From NCBI RefSeq assembly GCF_026420845.1, contig NZ_JAOWCB010000040.1, positions 1-43,430 on the forward strand: a stretch of DNA of 43,430 nucleotides. The letters run 5' to 3'. Of the stretch, positions 23,697 through 31,986 are shown piece after piece. Position 1 is the stretch's first letter, and every line of letters starts with the position of its first letter. This DNA comes from Streptomyces sp. PR69 (GTDB lineage: Bacteria; Actinomycetota; Actinomycetes; Streptomycetales; Streptomycetaceae). The notes beneath the pieces are model-generated. The model made no database searches, had not been told where the DNA came from, and worked only from the letters and a program-made list of their open reading frames with translations. Position numbers and translations under genes: made by a program.

Positions 23697-25022
23697 TCAG
23701 CGGGCGCTGGACATCCGCTCTCTGCTGCTCCGCAGCCTGCGTACGGCGGTGCGGAGAAGCTCGTACCCGCCGTCGTACACGGCCCCCGTGGCCCGGTGCA
23801 CGGCCTCCCGGACAGCGGCGGCCGGACGCGCTCCCCCGCCCCGTTCGCCCCGCTCGCCGCGTCCGGCCAGCTCGACCAGTTCGGTGAAGAGCGCCTCATG
23901 GCGCTCGGCGATCCGCACGGGGTCAAAGCGCGCCGCGGCGGCCAGCGCCGCCTGCCCGGCGCGCCGCCGCAGTGCGTCGTCCCCGATCAGCTCCAGCAGC
24001 GCGGCCGCGATGGCGTCCACGTCGCCGACCGGGACCAGCCGCCCGTCGACCCCGTCCTCGACGATCTCCCGCGGTCCGTGCGGGCAGTCGGTGGACACCA
24101 CGGGGAGGCCGCAGCGCATCGCCTCGACGAGGGTCATGCCGAAGGACTCCCGGCTGGAGGTGACCGCGGCGATCGACCCCTTGACCCACTCCGGGTCCAG
24201 CGGGTCGGCCACGCCCATCAGAAAAACATGGTCCGCCAGCCCGCGCTCCTTGATCAGGGCGGCCAGGGCGGTTGTCTCGCTGCTGATGGCGTCCCCTCCG
24301 CCGTAGATCCGCAGCCGCCAGTCCGGGCGGGCCGCGACGACCTTGGCGAAGGCCTCGATGAGCAGGTCGTACCGCTTGACGCGGGTCAGCCGGCCGGCCG
24401 CCACGACCCACTTGGCCGAACCGTCGGCGGGGGACACGGACGGGGCGGGCACGCTGTTGGGCACGGCCTCGATCCGCACTCCGGGCAGCGCCAGCCGCCG
24501 GCGGTAGGCGCGGGCGTCGGCCTCGGTGACGGTGGTGACGGCGTCGAGGGCACGGTAGCGGTAGCCGATCTCCCGGCGCAGCCGGTGGCCGTGGCCGTCC
24601 AGGCTGAGGTGTTCCTGGCCGATCCGGATCTGGCCGCGCCGGGCCTGCCGGGCGATGTGGACATTCAGGCCGGGCCGGGTGCCGACCACCACATCGGCTT
24701 CCAGGGCGTCCAGATGGGCGGTGATACGGGCGTCGGTGAGACGGCTGTACTGCGGGTGGCGGCCGTCGCCGCGCGGGAAGATCCGCGCGGGACGCCGGTG
24801 GTCGGGGTGGTCGCCGTCGTAACCGGGGCTCTGCTTGCGCAGATCCACCAGATGCCTCAGGGTCACGCCCTCGGGCGCGCCCATCGCGGGCCGGTCGCGG
24901 GTGCGGAACACGGACACGATCTCGACGTCGTGCCGTTCGGCGAGGACACGGGCGAGGTTGAACGTCGAACGGATCGTTCCGCCTATGCCGTACGCGTTGT
25001 GGAGCAGAAACGAAATACGCAT
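23697..25022 (-). CDS. GT4-type glycosyltransferase
   Basis: 441-aa GT-B glycosyltransferase. The N-terminal Rossmann domain begins MRISFLLHNAYGIGGTIRST (glycine-rich acceptor loop). The C-terminal nucleotide-sugar domain has WVVAAGRLTRVKRYDLLIEA, LRIYGGGD, and the GT4 E-x7-E region SSRESFGMTLVEAMRCGLPVV followed by DGVDGRLVPVGD. A C-terminal 60-aa Arg/Gly-rich tail is not part of the fold. It transfers a sugar from a nucleotide sugar; the acceptor is unknown, perhaps a cell-wall polymer. I used the ATG at 25022; the frame extends upstream, but the protein fold begins here. Same direction as the binding-protein gene upstream, with 135 bases between them. Confidence 0.88.
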   Translation of the reverse strand: MRISFLLHNAYGIGGTIRSTFNLARVLAERHDVEIVSVFRTRDRPAMGAPEGVTLRHLVDLRKQSPGYDGDHPDHRRPARIFPRGDGRHPQYSRLTDARITAHLDALEADVVVGTRPGLNVHIARQARRGQIRIGQEHLSLDGHGHRLRREIGYRYRALDAVTTVTEADARAYRRRLALPGVRIEAVPNSVPAPSVSPADGSAKWVVAAGRLTRVKRYDLLIEAFAKVVAARPDWRLRIYGGGDAISSETTALAALIKERGLADHVFLMGVADPLDPEWVKGSIAAVTSSRESFGMTLVEAMRCGLPVVSTDCPHGPREIVEDGVDGRLVPVGDVDAIAAALLELIGDDALRRRAGQAALAAAARFDPVRIAERHEALFTELVELAGRGERGERGGGARPAAAVREAVHRATGAVYDGGYELLRTAVRRLRSSRERMSSAR

Positions 25023-25141
25023 GCGAACGCCGTGTCCCCCGTGGTCAGTGTTGTACGGCTGTTCGACTCTACGTGATGGTTGACGGCCCTTCGGCATCAG
25101 GGACGGCGTTCAGGGGGCGTATGCAGGGGGCGTACAGGGGC

Positions 25142-25165
25142 CGGTTCAGGAGCCGGTTCAGGGGC
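25142..25165. repeat. 12-bp tandem duplication
   Basis: CCGGTTCAGGAG / CCGGTTCAGGGG side by side at the 3' end of the binding-protein gene, after a looser AGGGGGCGTA repeat. Confidence 0.5.
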
Positions 25166-26456
25166 GGTACGGCAGCTGGGGGACGGTGAAGCAGTTCTCG
25201 GTCATCTCGCCCTGGGAGACCCAGCCCTCGCCGTCCTGCCAGCGGGCGACCGACAGACAGGTGCGGGATGCCGTGGGAGGCTCCGGCAGCTCCTCGAAGA
25301 CGACGGGGAGCAGCAGTCCGTTCGCGGTGTACGGCTCGGGGCGGTTGATGAACTCCTCGACGCAGGAGCGGGTCAGCTCCCCGTCGCAGGAGCGGGCCGC
25401 GTCGGCGAACCACATGGCGGCCGCCCAGCCTTCGAGCTGCCACTGGGACAGCTTCTCGTCCCTGCCCTGTTCCGCCATCGCGTCCCGGAACTCCTTGACG
25501 GCCTCGTGGCCGACGTCCTCGTAGTTGCGGCTGGAGCCGGTCACCCACAGGGTGTTGCGGCAGCCGGGAGCGTCCCGGTAGTCGGCGGGCACGGACGAGT
25601 TCCAGTTCTGGACATTGGTGACCTTGGCGGTGACCTCGACGCCGAGGTCCTCCATCGCCTCGCAGAGCCGTGCGTTGCCATGGGTGTCCATGGCGTCGAA
25701 GACGATATCGACGCCCTGGTTCCGCATATCGGCGGCGACCGCGCGGAAGTTGGGCAGGGTGAAGTCGACCTGCTCGGGGACGACCCGGTACCCCTCGGCC
25801 CGCAGCCCTTCGGCAACCAGCCGTGCGAAGGCGGCGGACGCGGCCTGGTTGTACGAGACGACGGCGGCGGTCCGCGCGCCCTGCTCGCGTTTGAAGTAGC
25901 GGTAGACCTCCGTGCCGCCGACCAGGACGCCGTCCCAGCCGGGCCGGCCGCCGTCGCGCGGGGCTGAGCTGCCGTAGATCTCGTACAGATGCGGATAGGT
26001 GTCGTAGGCGGGGCCGATGGGCTGACCGCCGATGTCGGGGACGCCCGCGGCGGAGACGCGGGGCGCGCCCGCGTAGTTGAGGACGGTGGTGGCGACGAGG
26101 GCGAAGACCTTCTCCTCGTCGATCAGACGGGTCACGCATTCGTTGTTGCCGACGCCGCTGCCGCCGTCGTCGCAGAAGACGGCCTCGACGGGCCGGCCGT
26201 CAAGGCCGCCCTCGGCGTTGAGCGCCTCGAAGTAGGCGGCGGCCCCTTCACCCGGACCGGTGAACACCCCGCCGCCGGCCGGGCTGGTGACGCTGGCGAT
26301 CACGCCGATGCGTATGGGCGCGCCGTCCGCGGTCGCCCCGGGGCGTTCGAAGGCGCGCTCGGGCAGCCGGGTGCCGCAGCCGGCGACGGCCGTCGCCAAG
26401 GCCGTCAGCACGGCAGTGAGCAGCAGGACTTCAGCAGCCCGGCAGTGCCGTCGCAC
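25158..26456 (-). CDS. ABC transporter substrate-binding lipoprotein, branched-chain amino acid type
   Basis: 432-aa periplasmic-binding-fold lipoprotein. Lipobox VAGC puts the lipidated Cys at residue 27. PIRIGVIASVTSPAGGG starts a Leu/Ile/Val-type type I binding domain, with later FALVATTVLNYAGAPRV, AAVVSYNQAASAAFARLVAE and VDIVFDAMDTHGNARL. It would capture an amino acid or related amide and pass it to the divergently encoded LivHMG/LivF-like proteins at 27499-31301. The start is a GTG at 26456 lying 26 bases inside the upstream lipoprotein gene, so the two are coupled. No ribosome site stands out. Confidence 0.85.
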   Translation of the reverse strand: MRRHCRAAEVLLLTAVLTALATAVAGCGTRLPERAFERPGATADGAPIRIGVIASVTSPAGGGVFTGPGEGAAAYFEALNAEGGLDGRPVEAVFCDDGGSGVGNNECVTRLIDEEKVFALVATTVLNYAGAPRVSAAGVPDIGGQPIGPAYDTYPHLYEIYGSSAPRDGGRPGWDGVLVGGTEVYRYFKREQGARTAAVVSYNQAASAAFARLVAEGLRAEGYRVVPEQVDFTLPNFRAVAADMRNQGVDIVFDAMDTHGNARLCEAMEDLGVEVTAKVTNVQNWNSSVPADYRDAPGCRNTLWVTGSSRNYEDVGHEAVKEFRDAMAEQGRDEKLSQWQLEGWAAAMWFADAARSCDGELTRSCVEEFINRPEPYTANGLLLPVVFEELPEPPTASRTCLSVARWQDGEGWVSQGEMTENCFTVPQLPYRP

Positions 26457-26964
26457 CGGCGGTGCTCTGCTCGGCGAGGCCGCAGAGGGTCTTCTTGGAC
26501 ACCTTCCAGGTGTCGTCCTGGAGGACGGCCGTGCCGGTGGAGTCGGGCAGCAGCACCGTGTCCCCTGACTTCAGGTCGTAGGTGACCGTGGCCTCGGCAG
26601 CCGAGGTGAAGGTCACGTCGGTGACGTCGGCGGAGGTGTTCCCGGCGTTCGGGTCCGCTGCCAGCACCGTCAGCACGGGGCGGAGGTCCTCGCCGTCCTC
26701 CAGTACCGCGACCCGTTCGTCTGTGGGGGTGTCGGGCGCGAAGAACAGCGTCCAGTTCTCCTCGACCTCCGCCCTGGCCGCCTCCGGGTCGGACGGCTGC
26801 TCGCCCGTGGGGCTGGCGGTCGGGGTGGCGGCCGTGGCCGTCGGCGTGGCCGTGGCCTCCGGCTCGTCGTCGCCGTTGTCTCCGCACCCGGCGGCGAGGG
26901 GTGTGAGCACAAGGACCGCGGCAGCCGCCCATGCCACGGTCCGGGGACGCCTGATGCGAACCAT
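26431..26964 (-). CDS. small secreted lipoprotein of unknown function
   Basis: 177-aa lipoprotein. The signal sequence ends LAAGC (lipidated Cys near residue 27). A Thr/Pro/Ala-rich spacer (EATATPTATAATPTASPTGE) follows, then a globular domain of about 110 aa (WTLFFAPDTPTDERVAVLED, VTFTSAAEATVTYDL, VLQDDTWKVSKKTLCGL). The domain has the look of an NTF2-like or lumazine-type lipoprotein domain common in actinobacteria. I chose the ATG at 26964 for the GGAGGG site 8 bases upstream. It is co-transcribed with the binding protein it overlaps, so it may assist the transporter. Function not known. Confidence 0.75.
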   Translation of the reverse strand: MVRIRRPRTVAWAAAAVLVLTPLAAGCGDNGDDEPEATATPTATAATPTASPTGEQPSDPEAARAEVEENWTLFFAPDTPTDERVAVLEDGEDLRPVLTVLAADPNAGNTSADVTDVTFTSAAEATVTYDLKSGDTVLLPDSTGTAVLQDDTWKVSKKTLCGLAEQSTAGATALPGC

Positions 26965-27075
26965 CTGGATCACCCTCCGTTGTCGTCGGCTTCCAGCGTG
27001 TGCCCGTTCAGGGCATAGTGCAAGAAATGAACGTACCGCTCCGTCGATTGCCGCCCGATCCGAAAGGCCCTGTCG

Positions 27076-27492
27076 ATGCCGATGTCCCGACTGCTGTGGT
27101 GGGGCGGGCTGGCCACGGCCGCTGTGGGGGCGGTGCTGTGCGTCATCGGCTGGTACGGGGCGTCAGGCGAACGGTACGCCGAACAGCAGATCCCCTATTT
27201 GGCGTCCTCCACCATCCCCGGTGCGGCGCTGCTCGTGGCGGCCGCGGTGCTGACGGTCGGCGCGGCGCTGCTCGCACGAACCGGCGCCGGCGCCCCGGCC
27301 GCCGCCAAGGAGCCGGAGCAGCCCCTGGACGCGTCCGCCGCGAAGCCGTCGTCGGACGAGCCGCCGGTGTGCGTGCCCGGCGGCACACTGGCGCACCGGC
27401 CCGACTGCCCGCTGGTGGCGGGAAAACCCCAGGCGCTCCCGGTCGGCGACCGGAAGCTGGATCCCTGCCCGGTGTGCGAGCCGCGGATCTGA
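27076..27492 (+). CDS. small membrane protein, first gene of the ABC transporter operon
   Basis: 138 aa with two predicted TM segments (about 6-26 and 50-72: LWWGGLATAAVGAVLCVIGW, GAALLVAAAVLTVGAALLA). A cytoplasmic or extracellular C-terminal region carries Cys-x-Pro pairs: VCVPGG, HRPDCPLVAG and a final DPCPVCEPR. The cysteine/proline pattern suggests metal binding or disulfides. No family recognised. GAAAGG precedes the ATG. It is 6 bases from the fused transporter gene and so is in its operon. Divergent from the lipoprotein/binding-protein pair. Confidence 0.7.
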   Translation: MPMSRLLWWGGLATAAVGAVLCVIGWYGASGERYAEQQIPYLASSTIPGAALLVAAAVLTVGAALLARTGAGAPAAAKEPEQPLDASAAKPSSDEPPVCVPGGTLAHRPDCPLVAGKPQALPVGDRKLDPCPVCEPRI

Positions 27493-27498
27493 CGGCCC

Positions 27499-30400
27499 GT
27501 GGCATCCCTGACCTATGACCTCACCCTGGCCGGGCTCGCCGTCGGCAGCGCGGCCGCGCTCACCGGGATCGGGCTGATCGTCACCTACCGGGCGACGGGC
27601 GTGCTCAACCTCGCCCACGGCGCGATCGCGATGGTGTGCGCCTATGTGCTGCGCCAGTTCGCGGTGGAGTGGGACTGGCCGCTGCCGCTGGCCGCCGCCG
27701 TGACCCTGGGAGTGGTCGCGCCGGGCATCGGGCTGCTGCTGGAGCGACTGGTGTTCCGCCCGCTGTCGGTGCTCGGCGTGGACCCGGCCCGGTCGCTGGT
27801 GGCCTCGATCGGGGTGTTCGTCCTGCTGGTGGGCGGCGCGGCGGCGATCTGGGGCGAAGGGGCGCGCGCGGACGCGCCGGAGCTGCTGCCGGACGACCCG
27901 TGGACACAGCTCTCGGCCGCGGTGCTGCTGGCCGTGCTGGTGGCGGCGGTGACCCGGTGGACCCGGTTCGGCCGGGAGCTGCGCGCCGTCGTCGACAACC
28001 GGCCGCTCGCGGTGCTCGGCGGCATCGACGCGGACCGGGTGGCCGCGGCCGGCTGGGCGTTCGGATCGTTCACGGCGGGGCTGACGGGGGTGCTGCTCGC
28101 GCCGTTCGTACGCCTCGACCCGTTCGGGCTGCCCCTGCTGGTCGTCGAGGTCATCGCGGTCGCCGTGATCGCGCGGATGCGGAGTCTGCCGGTCGCGGTG
28201 GGCGCGGCCCTGGCGATCGGCGTGGCACAGGCCCAGCTCACCCGGCTGCATCCGAGAGGCTGGGGCGAGCCGCTGCTCCAGGCGGTGGGCGCGAACCTGT
28301 TCGCGGTGGCGCTGCTGATCGCCGCGCTGGTGCTGCCCGGGGTGGGCGCGGGCGTCGGCCCTGCCCGTGCGGCGGCCCCCACGGTGCGGGTGCCGCCGGG
28401 GGTCTGGCTGGTCGCGGCCATCCTGTTTCTGCTGCCGCTCGGCTTCGCGGGCCGGGACCTGCACACCTCGGTGCAGGTCCCGGCGCTGGCCGTCATCCTC
28501 CTCTCGCTGACCGTGGTGACCGGGCGCGGCGGGCAGATCTCGCTCGGGCAGGCGGCGTACGCGGGACTCGGCGCGCTGTTCACGGCGCTGCTGGCGGCCG
28601 GGCGCTTCCCGGGGTTTCCCGCGCTGCCGGAGCTGCTCGCGCTGCTGACCGCGGTGCTGCTGACCGCCCCTTTGGGGCTGCTCACCGGCTGGCCGGCGAT
28701 CGGTCGCCGCGGTCTTGCGCTGGCGCTGGCGACGCTGGCCGTCGGGGTGGCGATGAGCCGCTTTGTGTTCGTACAGCCGTATGCCACGGCGGGGCTGCGG
28801 CTGACCAGGCCCGAGGGGTTCGCCGACGACCGCCGCTACTACATGCTGGAACTGGCCGTGCTGGCATGCGCGCTGCTGGCCGTGGGCGCGCTGCGGCGAG
28901 GGCGCACCGGCCGGGCGCTCGCCGCCATGCGCGACCACGAGGCGGGGGCGGAGGGGGCCGGGGTGCCGGTGTCCGCGCTGAAGCTGTTCGCCTTTGTCAC
29001 GGGTGCGGGGCTGGCGGCGCTGGGCGGGGGCCTGCTGGCGATGGGGCTGCGGGCGTTCGATCCGGCGGCGTTCGATCCGGTGCGCAGCCTGCTGTGGTTC
29101 GCGGCGGTCATGGTCCTGGGCGCGGACGGGCTGCTGGCGCCGCTGGCCGCGGCGGTGCTGCTGGTGGGGTTGGACGCGGGGCCGCGAGGGGGGCTGGCCG
29201 CGGCGGCGGTCGGCTTTCTGGCGGTCCTCATCGGCCGTCTGCCGGAGGGCCTTCCCGGCGCGCTCCGCCGGCTGCGGCCCTGGCCGCCGGGGCGGCCGCC
29301 CCCAGCGGCCGGTGCGCCTGCGGCGGTTGTCTCCCCTCCCCCGCCCCTTCCCGAAACTGGGGGCAAGCCCCCAGCCCCCCTCCGGGGGGAGGGGGGTGCG
29401 GGGCTGCCGCCCCGCACCCCGGGGGCGGCAGCTTCGCGCCGCCGGACGACGGGCCGACCCCAAACCCCGAACGCAGAAGCCCCACACCCCCGGACGACGA
29501 GCCAACCCCAAACCCCGAACGCAGAAGCCCCACACCCCCGGACGACGAGCCAACCCCAAACCCAGACCGGAAGCGAGTCAGCCGGAGACCGTCTGGCGAC
29601 GGGGCGGTTCCTCGCCGGGAAGGGGGGCGAGCGGGCGGGGCGACGGTGGGGATCGGAGCAGCTGTTGCCGGGGCGCGAGGGCGAACAGGCCGCGGACCGG
29701 GCTCTGAGCGGAGGAGGCTCGGGATCGGATCCCGACAACCCGCGTGCGGCGGACTCGCAGGGGCGCGGCCCCCGAAGCTCCGGGGCGCCCTCACGGACGC
29801 GGCGCTTCGCTGCCGCCCTGGGCCGATCAGCGCACGCCGTTGCGGCGCGAAGCGGCCGCCTCCCGGGTGCGGGGCGGCAGCACCGCGTACCCCTCCCCCC
29901 GAAGGGGGGCCGGGGGCTTGCCCCCGGTTCCGGGAAAGGGAGGGGTGGGGGAAAGGCGCCTGACGAGGCCGCGGGTCCGCCGCCCGGAGCGCGGCGGCTC
30001 GTCGCACAGGGCGTACACGTGCGGTACGGGGACTTCACCGCTCTCGACGGCGTCGATCTCAGCGTCGCCTCCGGGCAGGTGACCGCTCTCGTCGGGGCCA
30101 ACGGGGCCGGAAAGAGCACCCTGTTCCACTGTCTGTGCGGAACGCTGCGGCCCGACGCCGGACGCGTGGAGCTCGACGGCGTCGACGTCACGCGCCGCTC
30201 CGCGCACGCCCGTACGCGCCTGGGGATCGCCCGGACCTTCCAGCAGCTCGCCGTCTTCCCCTCCCTCACCGTCGAGGAGAACGTCCGCATCGGGGCCGAG
30301 CAGCAGCGCCGCCGACGGCGCGACCCGGCCGCCGTGGAGCCCGTGCTGCGGCTCCTCGGGCTGGACGGGCCCATCCGCGGCCGCGCCGCCGCCGGGCTGT

Positions 30401-30639
30401 CGACCGGCGCGCTGCGCCGCGTCGAGCTGGGCCGGGCGCTCGCCGGGCGGCCGCACACGCTGCTGCTGGACGAACCGACGGCCGGTCTCGACGCGGCGGA
30501 GGCCGAGACGCTCGCCCGCGTCCTCAGCGCGCTCGCCGCGGACGGCATGGCCGTGCTCGTCGTCGAGCACGATCTGGACCTCGTCGCCCGGGTCGCCGAC
30601 ACGGTGCATGTCATGGAGGCGGGGCGGATCGTACGATGA
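27499..30639 (+). CDS. fused LivH-LivM-LivG-type ABC transporter (two permeases plus ATPase)
   Basis: 1046 codons from a GTG. Residues about 1-285: LivH-like permease (GIGLIVTYRATGVLNLAHGA). About 300-590: LivM-like permease (TGRGGQISLGQAAYAGLGAL). About 600-830: Pro/Arg/Gly-rich linker encoded by repeats and inverted GC elements. About 831-1046: LivG-like ATPase with GANGAGKST Walker A, signature-like GLSTGALRR (non-canonical), Walker B LLLDEPTAGLD and a His switch VVEHD. It should import an amino acid with the divergent binding protein. The linker reads like intergenic sequence, so a frame kept open by GC bias or a translated junk insertion is possible. No ATG/GTG with a ribosome site precedes the ATPase part. 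The stop overlaps the next gene (ATGA). Confidence 0.8.
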   Translation: MASLTYDLTLAGLAVGSAAALTGIGLIVTYRATGVLNLAHGAIAMVCAYVLRQFAVEWDWPLPLAAAVTLGVVAPGIGLLLERLVFRPLSVLGVDPARSLVASIGVFVLLVGGAAAIWGEGARADAPELLPDDPWTQLSAAVLLAVLVAAVTRWTRFGRELRAVVDNRPLAVLGGIDADRVAAAGWAFGSFTAGLTGVLLAPFVRLDPFGLPLLVVEVIAVAVIARMRSLPVAVGAALAIGVAQAQLTRLHPRGWGEPLLQAVGANLFAVALLIAALVLPGVGAGVGPARAAAPTVRVPPGVWLVAAILFLLPLGFAGRDLHTSVQVPALAVILLSLTVVTGRGGQISLGQAAYAGLGALFTALLAAGRFPGFPALPELLALLTAVLLTAPLGLLTGWPAIGRRGLALALATLAVGVAMSRFVFVQPYATAGLRLTRPEGFADDRRYYMLELAVLACALLAVGALRRGRTGRALAAMRDHEAGAEGAGVPVSALKLFAFVTGAGLAALGGGLLAMGLRAFDPAAFDPVRSLLWFAAVMVLGADGLLAPLAAAVLLVGLDAGPRGGLAAAAVGFLAVLIGRLPEGLPGALRRLRPWPPGRPPPAAGAPAAVVSPPPPLPETGGKPPAPLRGEGGAGLPPRTPGAAASRRRTTGRPQTPNAEAPHPRTTSQPQTPNAEAPHPRTTSQPQTQTGSESAGDRLATGRFLAGKGGERAGRRWGSEQLLPGREGEQAADRALSGGGSGSDPDNPRAADSQGRGPRSSGAPSRTRRFAAALGRSAHAVAARSGRLPGAGRQHRVPLPPKGGRGLAPGSGKGRGGGKAPDEAAGPPPGARRLVAQGVHVRYGDFTALDGVDLSVASGQVTALVGANGAGKSTLFHCLCGTLRPDAGRVELDGVDVTRRSAHARTRLGIARTFQQLAVFPSLTVEENVRIGAEQQRRRRRDPAAVEPVLRLLGLDGPIRGRAAAGLSTGALRRVELGRALAGRPHTLLLDEPTAGLDAAEAETLARVLSALAADGMAVLVVEHDLDLVARVADTVHVMEAGRIVR
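29336..29442. repeat. GC-rich palindromic element, left inverted copy
   Basis: About 107 bp containing nested hairpins (CTGGGGGCAAGCCCCCAG and CCCCCC..GGGGGG) and ending in GGCAGCTTCGCGCCGC. It is closely matched, in reverse orientation, by 29842-29951. Lies inside the fused transporter frame. Confidence 0.65.
29442..29569. repeat. 48-bp tandem repeat, about 2.7 copies
   Basis: Units begin at 29442, 29490 and 29538 (exact 48-bp spacing); the second and third are nearly identical and the third breaks off near 29566. In the transporter frame each unit encodes a 16-aa repeat close to RTTSQPQTPNAEAPHP. Confidence 0.85.
29842..29951. repeat. GC-rich palindromic element, right inverted copy
   Basis: Reverse-complement partner of 29336-29442: CGGGGGCTTGCCCCCGG and flanking CCCCCCGAAGGGGGG correspond, with GCGGCGCGAAGC at its left end. 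About 400 bp from the left copy. Confidence 0.65.
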
Positions 30640-31301
30640 CCATCGAGATCGAGCTGCGCCGCGCGCGCGTCGCCTACGGCCCCCTCGAAGCCCTGCACGG
30701 GGTGTCGCTGCCCGTCCCCGCCCGTGCCCTGACCGTGCTGCTTGGCCGCAACGGCGCCGGCCGCACGACCGCTCTGCGCGCACTCGCCGGAACGGCGCGG
30801 CTGTCCTCCGGGCAGGTGCTGTGGCGCGGCGGGGACGTCACCCGGCTGCACGCCCATCAGCGCGCCCGCCGGGGCCTGTGCTTCGTGCCGGACAGTCAGG
30901 CGGTATACGGGACGCTCACGGTCGCCGAGAATCTGCAGCTCGCCTCACCGGACGGCGGCTTCGCCCCGGCCCTGGACGCCTATCCCGCGCTGCGTCCGCT
31001 GCTGGCGCGGCGCGCGGGCACGCTCTCCGGGGGCGAGCAGCGGATGCTCGCGCTCTCCCGCGCGCTGCTCACGCCCGCGCGTGTCGTACTCGTCGATGAA
31101 CCCGCTCAGGGCATGTCGCCGCCTGTCGCGGCCCGTACGTACGAGCTGCTGCGGGCGCTCGACGCGGCCGTGGTCATCGCCGAGCAGCGGCTCCCGCCCG
31201 GTCTCGGCACGCCGGGCGGCCGCCCGGTCCTGGTCCATGAACTGCGCCGTGGAGTCATCGCTTTCAGCGGTGAGGCGTCCGAGGCGCCGTCGGAAGGCTG
31301 A
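30636..31301 (+). CDS. LivF-type ABC ATPase with Arg in Walker A
   Basis: 221-aa ATP-binding protein overlapping the fused transporter stop (ATGA). Order of motifs: VAYGPLEALHGVSL, Walker A GRNGAGRTT, Q-loop region FVPDSQAVYGTLTVAENLQL, signature TLSGGEQRMLALSRALL, Walker B VVLVDEPAQGMSP, then a shortened C-terminus (VVIAEQRLPPGL). Residue 43, normally the invariant Lys that holds ATP phosphates, is Arg (codon CGC). The His switch is not evident after VVIAEQ. I infer a weakened or non-catalytic site paired with the normal LivG-like ATPase, as in asymmetric ABC dimers. Last gene of the transporter operon. Confidence 0.85.
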   Translation: MTIEIELRRARVAYGPLEALHGVSLPVPARALTVLLGRNGAGRTTALRALAGTARLSSGQVLWRGGDVTRLHAHQRARRGLCFVPDSQAVYGTLTVAENLQLASPDGGFAPALDAYPALRPLLARRAGTLSGGEQRMLALSRALLTPARVVLVDEPAQGMSPPVAARTYELLRALDAAVVIAEQRLPPGLGTPGGRPVLVHELRRGVIAFSGEASEAPSEG

Positions 31302-31986
31302 GCATGCTGAGCGTGCCGCCCGCCTCGACCGTGTGGACCGACCGCCGAGCCCGTAGCACCGGGCGCAGGCTGGCCATGCCTCCCGCCCCTGCGTGCGCAG
31401 CACCTGGTGGCGAGGTCGGCGCGCGGTGCATCCACGTGATGCCGGCCTGCCGCCAGCGGCCGGCTGGGCATTGCGCCCGGCCAGGCGGTGGCCGGACCTC
31501 TCATCAGCGGCTCCGGCGGCAGCCCTCGGGCCCGGTGACACCACCCCCAGGCCATCCGTTCGACAGGGGGCAACAGCCATGCCGGGCCCGGAGGCCAGCG
31601 GCCCCATTGCAGGACCGCGAAGAAGACAACGGGGCGGAACAGCAGTCCGCCGCAGCAGCCGTTGCCGGTGTCGGCGTCCCGAAGGCCGCCGCTCTCGCGG
31701 AGGGCCGGGCAATCCCACGGCCATTCGCCGCCCGCGCAGTCCTCGGGGCCCGGCCCGGCCGAGCCGCCGGACTGCCGGGCGCGGGCGGGGGGCGCGGGCG
31801 GCGGCAGCCCGCGCCCCCCGCCGCCGCACATCCGTGCCACCGACGCCTCACCCGGTCGGTCTATTGATTCCGTTCCGCTCCACGCGTGACTTGGGCACCA
31901 GCAGACCCGTTGAGCTGTTTACGAGCCGGGCCGTGCCCGGCGTTGCCATGACATCCGTCCAGTCCACCAAGTCCGAGGAGCAACCC
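31302..31986. other. long intergenic region, possibly decayed sequence
   Basis: No convincing gene on either strand; open frames here have atypical composition and no known motifs. It contains the hairpin at 31787-31819 and, near 31850-31985, less GC-rich DNA that should be the promoter of the 31987 gene. Confidence 0.4.
31787..31819 (+). terminator. 13-bp perfect hairpin
   Basis: GGGGGGCGCGGGC and its complement around a 7-nt loop, about 490 bases after the LivF-like gene and 170 before the next gene. Confidence 0.6.

Noticed and set aside
27163..29559. 798-codon minus-strand frame opposite the fused transporter
   Set aside because: Low-complexity Arg/Gln/His-rich shadow; the plus strand has clear permease motifs.
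29336..29951. CRISPR array, because of regularly spaced repeats in the transporter linker
   Set aside because: The 48-bp units are contiguous tandem copies without spacers and no cas genes are present.
31304..31867. Open frames in the gap after the LivF-like gene
   Set aside because: No motifs, no ribosome sites, unusual composition; treated as non-coding.
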